A stretch of 64,000 nt of DNA, taken from NCBI RefSeq assembly GCF_010669125.1, contig NZ_CP048630.1:1810001-1874000 (forward strand), given 5' to 3'. This document shows, one piece after another, positions 17,117 through 25,893 of the stretch. The notes under the pieces are model-generated. The model was not told the origin of the DNA and made no database searches. It worked only from the letters and a program-made list of their open reading frames with translations. The translations under genes were made by a program, and so were the position numbers. The DNA comes from Ancylobacter pratisalsi. Lineage in GTDB: Bacteria; Pseudomonadota; Alphaproteobacteria; Rhizobiales; Xanthobacteraceae. Within the stretch, counting starts at the first letter, position 1, and the number at the start of each line of letters is the position of its first letter.

Positions 17117-17836
17117 TCAATCAGATGAAAAGGCTGAGCTCTGATTACTGCGCTGTCTTAGGTCCCCAATCTCCCCATTCCAACGCATTTCACCCTGCTC
17201 GATAACGTAAGAACGATTACACAGCGCTTCGCACACGGCGTAATTCTGTTCTGAAATAAGGATCGACAACCCACTGGCCTTGAGCGCGCGCAGCGCATGA
17301 ATCATTTGTTCCACAATGATGGGCGCGACTCCTTCGGAAGGCTCATCAAGTATTAGAAGTTGTGGATTAGACACTAGGGCGCGCGCCATCGACAGCATCT
17401 GCTGCTCGCCGCCGGACATCGCCGAACCCCGCCGGTCCTGCATCCGGGCGAGATTTGGGAACAGTTCGAACAGGGTTTCCCGGCTCCACACCGGCGCGTC
17501 CCGAGCCTCTGCGCTGGATCGGGCTGCGATATCGAGATTTTCGGCGACCGTGAGGTCGGTGAAGATCCGCCTGTCCTCGGGGACGTAGCCGATGCCAAGC
17601 CGGGCGATCCGATAGGTGGGCAACGACGAAATGTCCCTGCCTTCGAACAGGAGGCGCCGCGCGCTCCGGCGAACCAGGCCCATCACGGCTTTCATCGTGG
17701 TCGATTTGCCGGCGCCGTTCGGTCCGACCAGCGCTACCGCTTCGCCCTTCCGAACCTCGAGCGAAAGTTCGAACAGGATCTGGGCATCGCCATACCAAGC
17801 ATTCAGGCCATCGACTTCCAGAACCGGCACACTCAT
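17117..17836 (-). CDS. livF: Branched-chain amino acid-type ABC transporter ATPase LivF
   Basis: A 239-residue ATP-binding subunit with Walker A GPNGAGKST, the LivF-type GIGYVPEDRRIFTDLTVAENL, signature MSGGEQQML and Walker B LLILDEPSEGVAPIIV. It energises uptake through the fused LivHM permease with LivG as partner. The ATG overlaps the stop of livG (ATGA). The C-terminal ten residues, RSNQSSAFSSD, are unlike the usual family end and lie in a stretch of slightly lower G+C. Substrates of Liv systems range from branched-chain amino acids to amides, ureas and aromatic acids. Confidence 0.9.
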   Translation of the reverse strand: MSVPVLEVDGLNAWYGDAQILFELSLEVRKGEAVALVGPNGAGKSTTMKAVMGLVRRSARRLLFEGRDISSLPTYRIARLGIGYVPEDRRIFTDLTVAENLDIAARSSAEARDAPVWSRETLFELFPNLARMQDRRGSAMSGGEQQMLSMARALVSNPQLLILDEPSEGVAPIIVEQMIHALRALKASGLSILISEQNYAVCEALCNRSYVIEQGEMRWNGEIGDLRQRSNQSSAFSSD

Positions 17837-18594
17837 GACCGCTCGCCCGTCACCGACCCGGTTCCCAGATAAAGGGCGCGAACCTGGGGATCGGAACGTA
17901 CCGCCTCGACGCTGCCATCCGCGATGATCTGCCCGCGTGCGAGCACCACGACCCGGTCGGCATGACCAAACACGACATCCATGGAATGCTCGGTGAACAG
18001 AACCGCGAGGCCGCGCGATCGGGTGAGACGTTTCACGAGATCGATCAGGGCGAGGCGCTCGGCCGCTGCCATGCCAGCCGTCGGCTCGTCCATGAGCAGG
18101 AGCTTGGGATTTCCAGCCATCGCCATGGCGAGTTCCAGCCGTTTCACGTCACCATAGGCGAGTTCTCCTGCCGGTCTGTGCGCGTGCTGCGCCATGCCCG
18201 TCTGCTCAAGCAACACAAGCGCGTCCTCGCGCTCCATGCCGGCGGCGGCGCGCCACATGCCGAACACGGCGCGGCGCGCGGCGAGGAGCGCGGTCTGGAC
18301 ATTTTCCAACACCGTCATCGAATCGAAGACGGCCGCGATCTGGAAGGTCCGGCCGACACCGAGGCGGGCCATGCGGCGGGGAGGCAGCCCCGTCACGTCG
18401 CGCCCGGCAAGACAAACACTGCCGCGATCGGGCCGCAGCTGGCCGTTGACAATGTTGAAGCACGTCGACTTGCCGGCGCCGTTGGGGCCGATGAGCGCCA
18501 ACAGTTCGCCCGCGCCGATGCTGAAGCTTGCGCCCTCGAGCGCCCGCACTCCGCCATAGGATTTGGTCAGTCCCTTAACCTCAAGCACGTTCAC
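17833..18594 (-). CDS. livG: Branched-chain amino acid-type ABC transporter ATPase LivG
   Basis: A 253-residue ATP-binding subunit with Walker A GPNGAGKST, GRTFQIAAVFDSMTVLENV typical of LivG, a degenerate signature LAYGDVKRLELAMAM and Walker B LLLMDEPTAGMA. The GTG at 18594 overlaps the stop of the permease gene and its own stop overlaps livF, so permease, livG and livF form one translationally coupled set. The signature motif reads AYGD rather than SGGQ. AYGx is common in LivG, so this is not a defect. Confidence 0.9.
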   Translation of the reverse strand: MNVLEVKGLTKSYGGVRALEGASFSIGAGELLALIGPNGAGKSTCFNIVNGQLRPDRGSVCLAGRDVTGLPPRRMARLGVGRTFQIAAVFDSMTVLENVQTALLAARRAVFGMWRAAAGMEREDALVLLEQTGMAQHAHRPAGELAYGDVKRLELAMAMAGNPKLLLMDEPTAGMAAAERLALIDLVKRLTRSRGLAVLFTEHSMDVVFGHADRVVVLARGQIIADGSVEAVRSDPQVRALYLGTGSVTGERS

Positions 18595-20504
18595 CACGCC
18601 CGCTCCGCCCATCTCCGGATCCGACGCAGGCCGCCAGCGATGCCGCCGGGCGCGACGAGGACAGTGGCAAGGATCAGCACACCGAGCAGCGCACGCCAGT
18701 AGTCGGTCTCGCGCATCACATTGTCCTGCAGCAATGTCAGTGTCGCCGCGCCCAGTATCGGCCCGACCAGGCTCTCCAGTCCGCCGAGCAGCACCATCAC
18801 CAACCCGTCGATGGACCTGCCCACCGAGACCGCTTCCGGCGAGATCGATCCCTTGGCGAAGGTGAACAGGCCACCCGCGGCGCCGCACATCGTTCCGGCG
18901 ATCGCGAAGGCCAGCCAACGCACCCGCGTCACCGGAATGCCCAACGCCTCCGCGCGCAGGCTCGAATCGCGAGTCGCGCGCAGGGCGAGACCGAAGGGGG
19001 AAAAGACCAGCCGCCGCAGCACAAAGAGCAGACACGCGACAAGCCCCAGCCCCGCGAGGTACAGCCCCCCGCGACTGTCCAGAGGCCAGTCCGGCCATAC
19101 GCCGAAAATACCGTTCGAGCCGCCGGTTACATCCTCCCACTGGAACGCGACCGACCAGACGATCTGGGCGAAGGCGAGCGTGAGCATGGCAAGATAAACG
19201 CCGTTGAGCCGCACGCAGAACCAACCAAACAGCACTGCGCCGCATCCGGCGACGACGATACCGGCCAGAAGAGCGAGAGGCGTCGGTGCACCGAGCACGG
19301 TCGCCGCCAGCGCCGTCCCGTAGGCGCCGAGGCCGAAATAGGCCGCATGGCCGAACGAATCCATGCCACCCGGGCCCATGATGAAATGCAGCGAGGCGGC
19401 GAACAGCACCGCGATCAGCATGTCGAGGGCCACCACCGGCGCATAGGGAAAGGTCGCGTCGAGCAAGGGCAACGCCGACAGGAGGGCGAGCCCGGCAAGG
19501 ACCCCTGTGCGGGCGATGCGCCCGAAGGGAAGCAGGGGCGGCTCAGCGGCCCCGCGGTGCGCGACGACGACCTGAAGGCGCCCGAACAGTCCGTGCGGGC
19601 GCACCACCAGCACCACCGCCATGACCAGGAACTCGGCGACCAGCGTCAGTTTCGACAGGTTGAAGGCCAGCCCGCCGATCTCGACCATGCCGAGCGCGAT
19701 GCACAACGCCTTCACCTGCGCCACCAGAACTGCGGCGACATAGGCGCCGCGGATCGAACCCATGCCGCCGATCACGACGACAACGAACGCATCGCCAAGA
19801 ACCGACAGGTCGATGGCCAGGTTGGCCGGCTCGCGTGCCATCTGCAGCGCGCCGCCGAGGCCCGCAATGCCCGCTCCAAGCGCGAAGACCGCAGTAAACA
19901 GCAGCGCCTCGTTAATGCCGAGCGCGGCCACCATTTCGCGATCCTGGGTTGCTGCCCGGATCAGCCGTCCAAAGCGGCTGCGCACGAGCAGCAGGTGCAG
20001 CCCCACGAGCACGGCCGGCCCCGCGACGGCAAGGAAGATGTCGTAGCGCGGCAGGCGCCGGCCGAGCAGTTCCACCGAACCGGACAGGCCCGGCGCGCGC
20101 GGCCCGAGAATATCCTCAGGCCCCCAGAGATAGAGTACGGCATCGCTGATCACGAGTAGTAGCGCGAAGGTCGCCAGGAGCTGGTACAGCTCCGGAGCGC
20201 CATAGATCCGGCGCAGCAACAGCACTTCAACCCCGGCGCCAAGCACGGCCACGGCCAGTGCTGCGCCGGCCACCGCGCTCCAGTAGCCAAGCTCGGGGCC
20301 CAGCACCTGACCAAGCACAGGCGCCAGCGTCACCGCGCCATAAAGGCCCAGCATGTAGAACGAGCCATGGGCCATGTTCACGATGCGGGTGACGCCAAAG
20401 ATGATCGACAGCCCAGCCGCCACCAGGAAGAGGCCCGACGCGGAGGCAAACCCGTTCACGCACTGGAACAGGAGCGACTGAAGAAGGGAGGTGTCGAACG
20501 GCAT
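18591..20504 (-). CDS. Fused LivH-LivM permease of a Liv-type ABC importer
   Basis: A 637-residue membrane protein. Residues 1 to about 295 are LivH: GLSIIFGVTRIVNMAHGSFYMLG at the start and the LivH loop GINEALLFTAVFALGAGIAGLGGAL. Residues from about 320 on are LivM: FAASLHFIMGPGGMDSFGHAAYFGLGAYG, VCLRL-type RLNGVYLAMLTLAFAQI and ALRATRDSSLRAEALGIPV. About 16-17 membrane helices are expected. In most genomes these are two genes, so the fusion fixes a 1:1 ratio of the two permease halves. It is followed by livG and livF and preceded by the substrate-binding protein gene. Confidence 0.9.
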   Translation of the reverse strand: MPFDTSLLQSLLFQCVNGFASASGLFLVAAGLSIIFGVTRIVNMAHGSFYMLGLYGAVTLAPVLGQVLGPELGYWSAVAGAALAVAVLGAGVEVLLLRRIYGAPELYQLLATFALLLVISDAVLYLWGPEDILGPRAPGLSGSVELLGRRLPRYDIFLAVAGPAVLVGLHLLLVRSRFGRLIRAATQDREMVAALGINEALLFTAVFALGAGIAGLGGALQMAREPANLAIDLSVLGDAFVVVVIGGMGSIRGAYVAAVLVAQVKALCIALGMVEIGGLAFNLSKLTLVAEFLVMAVVLVVRPHGLFGRLQVVVAHRGAAEPPLLPFGRIARTGVLAGLALLSALPLLDATFPYAPVVALDMLIAVLFAASLHFIMGPGGMDSFGHAAYFGLGAYGTALAATVLGAPTPLALLAGIVVAGCGAVLFGWFCVRLNGVYLAMLTLAFAQIVWSVAFQWEDVTGGSNGIFGVWPDWPLDSRGGLYLAGLGLVACLLFVLRRLVFSPFGLALRATRDSSLRAEALGIPVTRVRWLAFAIAGTMCGAAGGLFTFAKGSISPEAVSVGRSIDGLVMVLLGGLESLVGPILGAATLTLLQDNVMRETDYWRALLGVLILATVLVAPGGIAGGLRRIRRWAERAW

Positions 20505-20534
20505 TCCGGCCTTTCCGCCGCCTGTCGGACCGCG

Positions 20535-21755
20535 TCAGTTCTGTGCCGGACGCAGCGCCTTCACCTCGGCATCGGAGGGCAGCACGGAAAGGCCATCGAC
20601 ATATTTCGGATCGCTCATGACTCCGCCGCCATCCCTGAGCGCCGTCGTACCGACAAAGGCCCCGATCGTCGCCTGATGATCGCTGGCCCGGTAGGTAAAC
20701 GGCCCGAACGGCCCCAACACATCCAGCCCTTCGAACGCGTCGACCAGCTTCTCGGTATCGGTGCCGCCGGCTTTCGCGATACCCGCCGCGATCGACTTGA
20801 TCGTGGTGTAGCCGACAATCGATCCGAGGCGCGGGTAATCCCCATAGGCTTTCCGGTAGGCCTCCAGAAACGTCTTATGCTCGGGAATATCGATATCGTA
20901 CCAGGGATAGCCGGTCACCACCCAGCCGACCGGCGCCTCACCCTTCAGCGGATCGAGATATTCCGGCTCGCCTGAAAGCAGGCTGACGACGAACACGTTC
21001 TCCAGTGCGCGGCGATTATCCGCCTCACGGACGAAGCGCGCGAGGTCGGCGGCGAAGAGCACATTGAAGACGGCGTCCGGCTTTGCATCCGCAAGGGCCT
21101 GGACCACCGGCCCGGCATCGAGTTTGCCGAGCGGCGTCGCCTGTTCGGCCACAAATTCCACGTCGGGCTGTGCCTGCTTCAGCAGCGTCTTGAAGGTCTC
21201 CGCCGCCGACTGGCCATATTCGTAATTGGGATAGACCAGCGCCCAGCGCTTGCGGTTGGCGGCCACAGCCTCGGGCAGCAGCATCGCGACCTGCATGTAG
21301 GTCGATGGGCGCAGGCGGAACGTGTAGCGGTTGCCGTCGGCCCAGGTGATCTTGTCGGTCAGCGGCTCGGCCGCGAGGAAGAAGACCTTGCGCTTGCCAG
21401 CATAGCCCGCCACGGCCAGTCCGACATGGGACAGAAAGGTGCCCGCGAGCACGTCGACACGCTCGCGCGTCACCAGTTCCTCCGCCACACGCACCGCATC
21501 GCCGGGATTGCCGCCATCATCGCGCGAGATCAGTTCGATCGGCCGCCCGTTGATGCCGCCCGCGGCATTGATCTCCTCGACAGCGAGCTGCATCCCCTTG
21601 CGATAGGGATCGAGAAACGCGGGCTGAGCCTTGTAGCTGTTCAGCTCGCCAATCCGGATCGGCTCTGCAGCTCTGGCTGCATGGGGGACGCCGATGGCGG
21701 CCAATATCAACATGGCCCCCGCGGCCACCGCACGCAGAGGGTAAGGACGGCGCAT
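20535..21755 (-). CDS. Periplasmic substrate-binding protein, Liv type (peripla_BP_6)
   Basis: A 406-residue solute-binding protein of the LivK/AmiC group. It begins with a clear signal peptide (MRRPYPLRAVAAGAMLILAA, cleaved near AARA-AEP at about residue 29). The mature part opens with IRIGELNSYKAQPAFLDPYRKGMQLAVEEINAAGGINGRPIEL, the usual first beta-alpha-beta unit. The ATG at 21755 is chosen because it begins the signal peptide. First gene of the importer operon. The ligand is not evident, although the locus also encodes a racemase-family enzyme. Confidence 0.88.
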   Translation of the reverse strand: MRRPYPLRAVAAGAMLILAAIGVPHAARAAEPIRIGELNSYKAQPAFLDPYRKGMQLAVEEINAAGGINGRPIELISRDDGGNPGDAVRVAEELVTRERVDVLAGTFLSHVGLAVAGYAGKRKVFFLAAEPLTDKITWADGNRYTFRLRPSTYMQVAMLLPEAVAANRKRWALVYPNYEYGQSAAETFKTLLKQAQPDVEFVAEQATPLGKLDAGPVVQALADAKPDAVFNVLFAADLARFVREADNRRALENVFVVSLLSGEPEYLDPLKGEAPVGWVVTGYPWYDIDIPEHKTFLEAYRKAYGDYPRLGSIVGYTTIKSIAAGIAKAGGTDTEKLVDAFEGLDVLGPFGPFTYRASDHQATIGAFVGTTALRDGGGVMSDPKYVDGLSVLPSDAEVKALRPAQN

Positions 21756-21844
21756 CTCTAATCCCCGATTGGTTGCCTTCGACCTCGTCAACGTATCGCG
21801 CTCGGACCGCCCGTCCACCCCGGAACAAACGTTAGGGAAAGAAA

Positions 21845-22738
21845 TCAGGGTCCGACCTCAATCTCGGGTTTGGCGACATTTGGCGCGCCACGCGAGGCGA
21901 TAAGAGCGCCACCCACGATCAGCGCGGCGCCGATCAGCGTGCTTGGTGCCGGCACCTCGCCGAAAATGATGAACCCGATGGCGCCGGCCCATACGAAGGC
22001 CGTGTACTCCAGCACCCCGAGCCGGCTGGCATCGGCCCGGCCATACGCCCATGTCATGCACAAATGCCCGCCCGTACCGAGCAGGCCAATGGCGGCGAAC
22101 AGCATCAGTTCCAAACCACCCGGCGTGGTCCAGTGCGCGAGGCCCGCCGGGGCGAGCAGCAGCCCGGCGAAGCCGTTCTGAAGAAGCACGATGGTGGGTA
22201 GCGGGTCACGGGCCGCTCGACTTTTCAGCGTGACCATGGCCGCGGCATAGGTGACGGCGGCCACCAGCGCGGCAGCAACGCCAAAGACGTCACCACGCGC
22301 CTCGCCACGGCCAAGCTCGTCGGAAAGCACCACGAGCACCCCCACAAAGCCAAGCACAAGAGCGATGTAAATCGACTTCCCAGGTCGCTCGCCGAGCACA
22401 ACCGCCGCAAGCATGGCGATGAAGATCGGGGAGGTGAAGGACAGCGCCAGGGCCGTGGCCAGCGGCAGAACGGACAGCGAATAGAAGAAGGAAAGGGCGG
22501 TGACGGCGACGATCACCGAACGCCACGCATGCGGGCGCAGCGTCGCCCAGTTTGGCCATGCCGTCCCCGAAGCCCGGAAAACGGCAAAGGCGAACACGGC
22601 ACCGAACGCATAGCGTAGCGCCGCGACCTGCGTGGTCGCGTGCTCGACGGAGACATACTTGATCAGCCCGTCCATCAAGGACAGCAGGCCGATGCCCGCC
22701 ACCGCGATAAGGGCCGGGGCGACAGAGGAACGTGACAT
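21845..22738 (-). CDS. EamA-family (DMT) transporter
   Basis: A 297-residue inner-membrane protein of two EamA repeats, each with five helices (about 1-145 and 155-290). Motifs include LRYAFGAVFAFAVFR, ALALSFTSPIFIAMLAAVVLGERP and the second-repeat match RLGVLEYTAFVWAGAIGFIIFGEVP. DMT carriers export amino acids, purines or drugs; the substrate here is unknown. The start lies 4 bases after the stop of the upstream GNAT gene, so both are probably one transcript. Confidence 0.85.
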   Translation of the reverse strand: MSRSSVAPALIAVAGIGLLSLMDGLIKYVSVEHATTQVAALRYAFGAVFAFAVFRASGTAWPNWATLRPHAWRSVIVAVTALSFFYSLSVLPLATALALSFTSPIFIAMLAAVVLGERPGKSIYIALVLGFVGVLVVLSDELGRGEARGDVFGVAAALVAAVTYAAAMVTLKSRAARDPLPTIVLLQNGFAGLLLAPAGLAHWTTPGGLELMLFAAIGLLGTGGHLCMTWAYGRADASRLGVLEYTAFVWAGAIGFIIFGEVPAPSTLIGAALIVGGALIASRGAPNVAKPEIEVGP

Positions 22739-22742
22739 GGGA

Positions 22743-23279
22743 TCAGTTCTCGAGGGAAGCGACGGGCGAAGCTGCGGTGCTCAGCGCGAGGCAGTAGGGA
22801 TACTCCCACGTCGCCGAAAGATCGCGGAGTTCTCGGGCACCCGCGGAGCGCTCGAAGCCGCAGCTCTCATAGAAACGATGGGCATCGACGAAGCGCGTGT
22901 CAGTCCACAGATGCACCTGTGGCGCCCCGCGCTGCTCTGCAAGCGCCAGTGCCCGGGTGAAAAGAGCGCGCGCGACGCCACGGCGGCGAACCGCGCGCGC
23001 CACGTAAACCTTGGTGATCTCCATGGCGCCAGGCGGCCTGCCCGCATCCCGGCTCGGTGCGATCGCGAGCGATCCCACAACCGCGCCGTCCAGCTCGGCC
23101 ACCCAGATCGCGCCGTTGCGGGCCGCGAAATGACTGGCGATGGCGTCGAGCTCGGGAAACTCGGCCGCGCGGTCGAAGATGCAGCCCTCATATTCGGCGA
23201 AAGCCAGAGCCATCAGCTCGGCGATGGCATCGCCATCGGCATCGGCATCAGCCGCCGGCCGGATAACAAGGTCGACCAC
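22743..23279 (-). CDS. GNAT-family N-acetyltransferase
   Basis: A 178-residue acetyl-CoA-dependent acetyltransferase. The acetyl-CoA site is in ITKVYVARAVRRRGVARALFTRALALAE, matching the R/QxxGxG/A region, and the C-terminal ARFYESCGFE-like motif reads DAHRFYESCGFERS. The best start is a GTG at 23279. The substrate is unknown. The partner EamA transporter immediately downstream suggests modification and export of the same small molecule, for example an amino acid or toxin, but this is only inferred from adjacency. Confidence 0.83.
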   Translation of the reverse strand: MVDLVIRPAADADADGDAIAELMALAFAEYEGCIFDRAAEFPELDAIASHFAARNGAIWVAELDGAVVGSLAIAPSRDAGRPPGAMEITKVYVARAVRRRGVARALFTRALALAEQRGAPQVHLWTDTRFVDAHRFYESCGFERSAGARELRDLSATWEYPYCLALSTAASPVASLEN

Positions 23280-23476
23280 AATTCACACTCTGCCTGATCA
23301 GGCACGATCCCGACGACGTTCGCGTCAATATTCGACGTTCTGACGCGCCCGGACTATGTTCGGCTGGCCATCTCGCGTAAAGCTCAATCATTATGTTTGC
23401 GTCCGAATCTCATTCGTGAGGGCGTATGCCCAGCCCTCGAATGTCCGTCCGGTATCCTTTCGTCCCGGAGTGCTCG

Positions 23477-23956
23477 ATGAATCCTTGCCACCGCTTCCTG
23501 CGTTTTGCCGTGATCGCCGCGGCAGCTTCCCTTGTTGCCGCCTGCGCCTCCTCGTCGGCGCCGCCGCCCGTCGCCGCACCGGCAGCGCCGCAGTTCACTT
23601 CGCCGATCACGGCGCAGCAGGTCGTGGGCAAATGGGGCCTTGCCGCCTATCATCGCCCCGAGGATGCAAGCCGCACCGAGGCGCAGGCGCGCCAGGGCTG
23701 TCGCCAGCCTTATGTCATCAGTGCAGGCCCCTCTGGTGGCTTCATGATGTATCTCGCCGACCAGTCGCAGCCGTCGGAGGTGGTGTCGAAGCAGATCCTG
23801 CCCGGCCCGACCTATATCGGCCTGCCGGACGAGCCCCCGGGCGCCGAGACCGACCGTGAGGTCGTGCGCTTCGACGGGCAGGTGATGGTTCTGAAATGGG
23901 TCGACCCGGAAGTGGCCGGCCGCTACGGCACCATGGTTTATGTCCGCTGCCCCTGA
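23477..23956 (+). CDS. Small lipoprotein of unknown function, AprI/Inh-like fold possible
   Basis: A 159-residue protein. A signal peptide of about 24 residues ends in the lipobox LVAAC, so Cys would be lipidated. A Pro/Ala linker follows, then a globular domain of about 115 residues beginning at ITAQQVVGKWGLAAY and ending with MVYVRCP. The GKW opening and the single Cys pair (QGCRQPY and VRCP) are reminiscent of the small beta-barrel protease inhibitors of the AprI/Inh family, but similarity is weak. The ATG at 23477 has a GGAG site; earlier in-frame codons lack a signal peptide. Confidence 0.68.
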   Translation: MNPCHRFLRFAVIAAAASLVAACASSSAPPPVAAPAAPQFTSPITAQQVVGKWGLAAYHRPEDASRTEAQARQGCRQPYVISAGPSGGFMMYLADQSQPSEVVSKQILPGPTYIGLPDEPPGAETDREVVRFDGQVMVLKWVDPEVAGRYGTMVYVRCP

Positions 23957-24081
23957 GGCAGCGGAGGGAAACACGACGGTAATAGCTAACCCTTCATTAA
24001 CCATGGCCGCAGAAACTGTGGTTATTGAAGTGGGATCAGGTTGCCACCGCCATGCGTGATTCGCGCCCTGCCGGAACCGAC

Positions 24082-24996
24082 ATGAAAAGCCGCCGGCGCC
24101 CGCCCCCGGCGGCCTGGCTGGTGGCCGTGCCGACCCTGTCGCTGTTCATTTGGGCGGCACCGGCCGCGGCCCAGAGCAGCATCTATGGATTTGAATCGTC
24201 CTATCGGGTCTTTTCCGGCGGTGGCTCGACGCAGAGCGGTGGACGTGGGTGGCAGCCTGGCGCGCGCAACGTCTATCCGCCCGGACGAGTCTATGAATCA
24301 CCAAGTCGAGGTGCCAATTCCGGCTACGGCGCGGGAACGCTCGGCGTCGGCACCGCCTATGGCACCGGCGGCGGCGTGTATGGCGCGGTCCCGCGCGGCG
24401 GTGTTCCAAATCCATCGCGTGCTGGCAGGCACGATGCGAGGGGCGCCGCTCCCCAGATGGCCGTCGCCAGCCCGAGCACTGACGACGACTATTACGACGA
24501 GGACGGCCCCGACCTTCCGGTTCATCGCGAGGTCAGCGGCGGCAAGGGTGTCGACCGCAAGTTCGACCGGCACGTGGTGAGCTACAGCAGCTCGGACCCA
24601 CCAGGCACGATCATCGTCGATACCGGCGCTCGCTTCCTCTATCTCATCCAGCCCGGCGGCAAAGCGGTGCGCTATGGCATCGGTGTCGGTCGGGAAGGCT
24701 TCGCCTGGAGCGGCTCCCAGCGCATTTCCAACAAGCGCGAATGGCCCGACTGGCGTCCGCCTGCGGAGATGGTGGCTCGGCGCCCCGACCTACCCGACAT
24801 GATGCCCGGCGGCCCGGACAATCCGCTCGGCGCCCGCGCGCTCTATCTCGGCAACACGCTCTACCGCATCCACGGCTCCAACGAGCCCGACACCATCGGC
24901 CAGGCCGTGTCCTCGGGCTGCATCCGCATGCGGAACGAAGACGTCATCGACCTCTATAATCGCGTGGGCGTCGGCACTCTGGTCCGGGTCATCTGA
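24082..24996 (+). CDS. L,D-transpeptidase (YkuD domain) with Gly/Tyr/Ser-rich linker
   Basis: A 304-residue secreted enzyme of peptidoglycan cross-linking. The signal peptide ([19 protein letters not shown] to AAAQ) is followed by about 110 residues of low-complexity Gly, Tyr, Ser and Thr, then an acidic patch [11 protein letters not shown], and the YkuD domain (about 170-304) with RIHGSNEP and the catalytic [19 protein letters not shown]. The C-terminal domain closely resembles the protein at 50-652. An in-frame ATG at 24052 and a TTG at 24025 are alternatives. The flexible linker could let the enzyme reach across the periplasm. Confidence 0.88.
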   Translation: MKSRRRPPPAAWLVAVPTLSLFIWAAPAAAQSSIYGFESSYRVFSGGGSTQSGGRGWQPGARNVYPPGRVYESPSRGANSGYGAGTLGVGTAYGTGGGVYGAVPRGGVPNPSRAGRHDARGAAPQMAVASPSTDDDYYDEDGPDLPVHREVSGGKGVDRKFDRHVVSYSSSDPPGTIIVDTGARFLYLIQPGGKAVRYGIGVGREGFAWSGSQRISNKREWPDWRPPAEMVARRPDLPDMMPGGPDNPLGARALYLGNTLYRIHGSNEPDTIGQAVSSGCIRMRNEDVIDLYNRVGVGTLVRVI

Positions 24997-25106
24997 AAGC
25001 GTCGGGCGGCCCGCCCCCGAAACTGGACGGGGCGGCGCTTGGATGCGCGCGTCCGCTCCGCTATGGTCCGCCCGATTTCGGATCGAATACTGGAGCGGCG
25101 AGACAG

Positions 25107-25889
25107 ATGGGTGCGAGCACGGAAGCTGCGGGCGAGGCCGTCGCCGACACCCATTTCGGCTTCAAGACGGTGCCGCTTGGCGAGAAGCAGAAGCTGGTGG
25201 ACGACGTGTTCCACTCGGTCGCGCGCCGCTATGACCTCATGAACGACCTGATGTCGATGGGGCTGCATCGGGCGTGGAAGGACCTTCTGGTGTCGCGGCT
25301 GCGCCCGCCCAGGAACGAGCGCCCCTTCGCGCTGCTGGACGTGGCCGGAGGGACGGGGGATGTCTCGTTCCGCACCGTGGAAGCCGGCGGACCGCAGACC
25401 CGGGCAACGGTCGTCGACATCAATGGGGGCATGCTTGCCGTGGGCCGCGAGCGCGCGGGCGGGCTCGGCCTGTCCGACCGCGTCGAGTTTGTGGAAGCCA
25501 ATGCCGAGGAGCTCCCGTTCCCGGATCGCTCCTTTGACGCGACAACAATCGCCTTCGGCATCCGAAATGTGCCCCGCATGGACAAGGCGCTGTCCGAAAT
25601 GCGCCGCGTCCTGAAGCCCGGTGGGCGCTGTTTCGTGCTCGAGTTCTCCCGCGTCGACGTGCCCCTTCTCGACACGATCTACGATACCTATTCGTTCAAG
25701 CTCATTCCCGGGATCGGCAAGCTCGTGACCGGCGACGCCGAATCCTACCAATACCTCGTTGAATCCATCCGTCGCTTCCCCTCGCCCGAGGCGTTTGCCG
25801 GCATGATGGAGAAGGCCGGTCTTCGACGGGTCTCGTTCACGCCGCTCACCGGCGGCGTCGTTGCCCTGCATTCCGGCGTGCGGATCTAG
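25107..25889 (+). CDS. ubiE: Ubiquinone/menaquinone C-methyltransferase UbiE
   Basis: A 260-residue SAM-dependent enzyme that methylates the quinone ring carbon in ubiquinone (and, where present, menaquinone) synthesis. Motifs: [25 protein letters not shown] at the start, the SAM site [29 protein letters not shown] and [25 protein letters not shown]. The length is standard. It is followed 4 bases later by ubiB, the usual partner in alphaproteobacteria. Confidence 0.95.
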   Translation: MGASTEAAGEAVADTHFGFKTVPLGEKQKLVDDVFHSVARRYDLMNDLMSMGLHRAWKDLLVSRLRPPRNERPFALLDVAGGTGDVSFRTVEAGGPQTRATVVDINGGMLAVGRERAGGLGLSDRVEFVEANAEELPFPDRSFDATTIAFGIRNVPRMDKALSEMRRVLKPGGRCFVLEFSRVDVPLLDTIYDTYSFKLIPGIGKLVTGDAESYQYLVESIRRFPSPEAFAGMMEKAGLRRVSFTPLTGGVVALHSGVRI

Positions 25890-25893
25890 CGGC

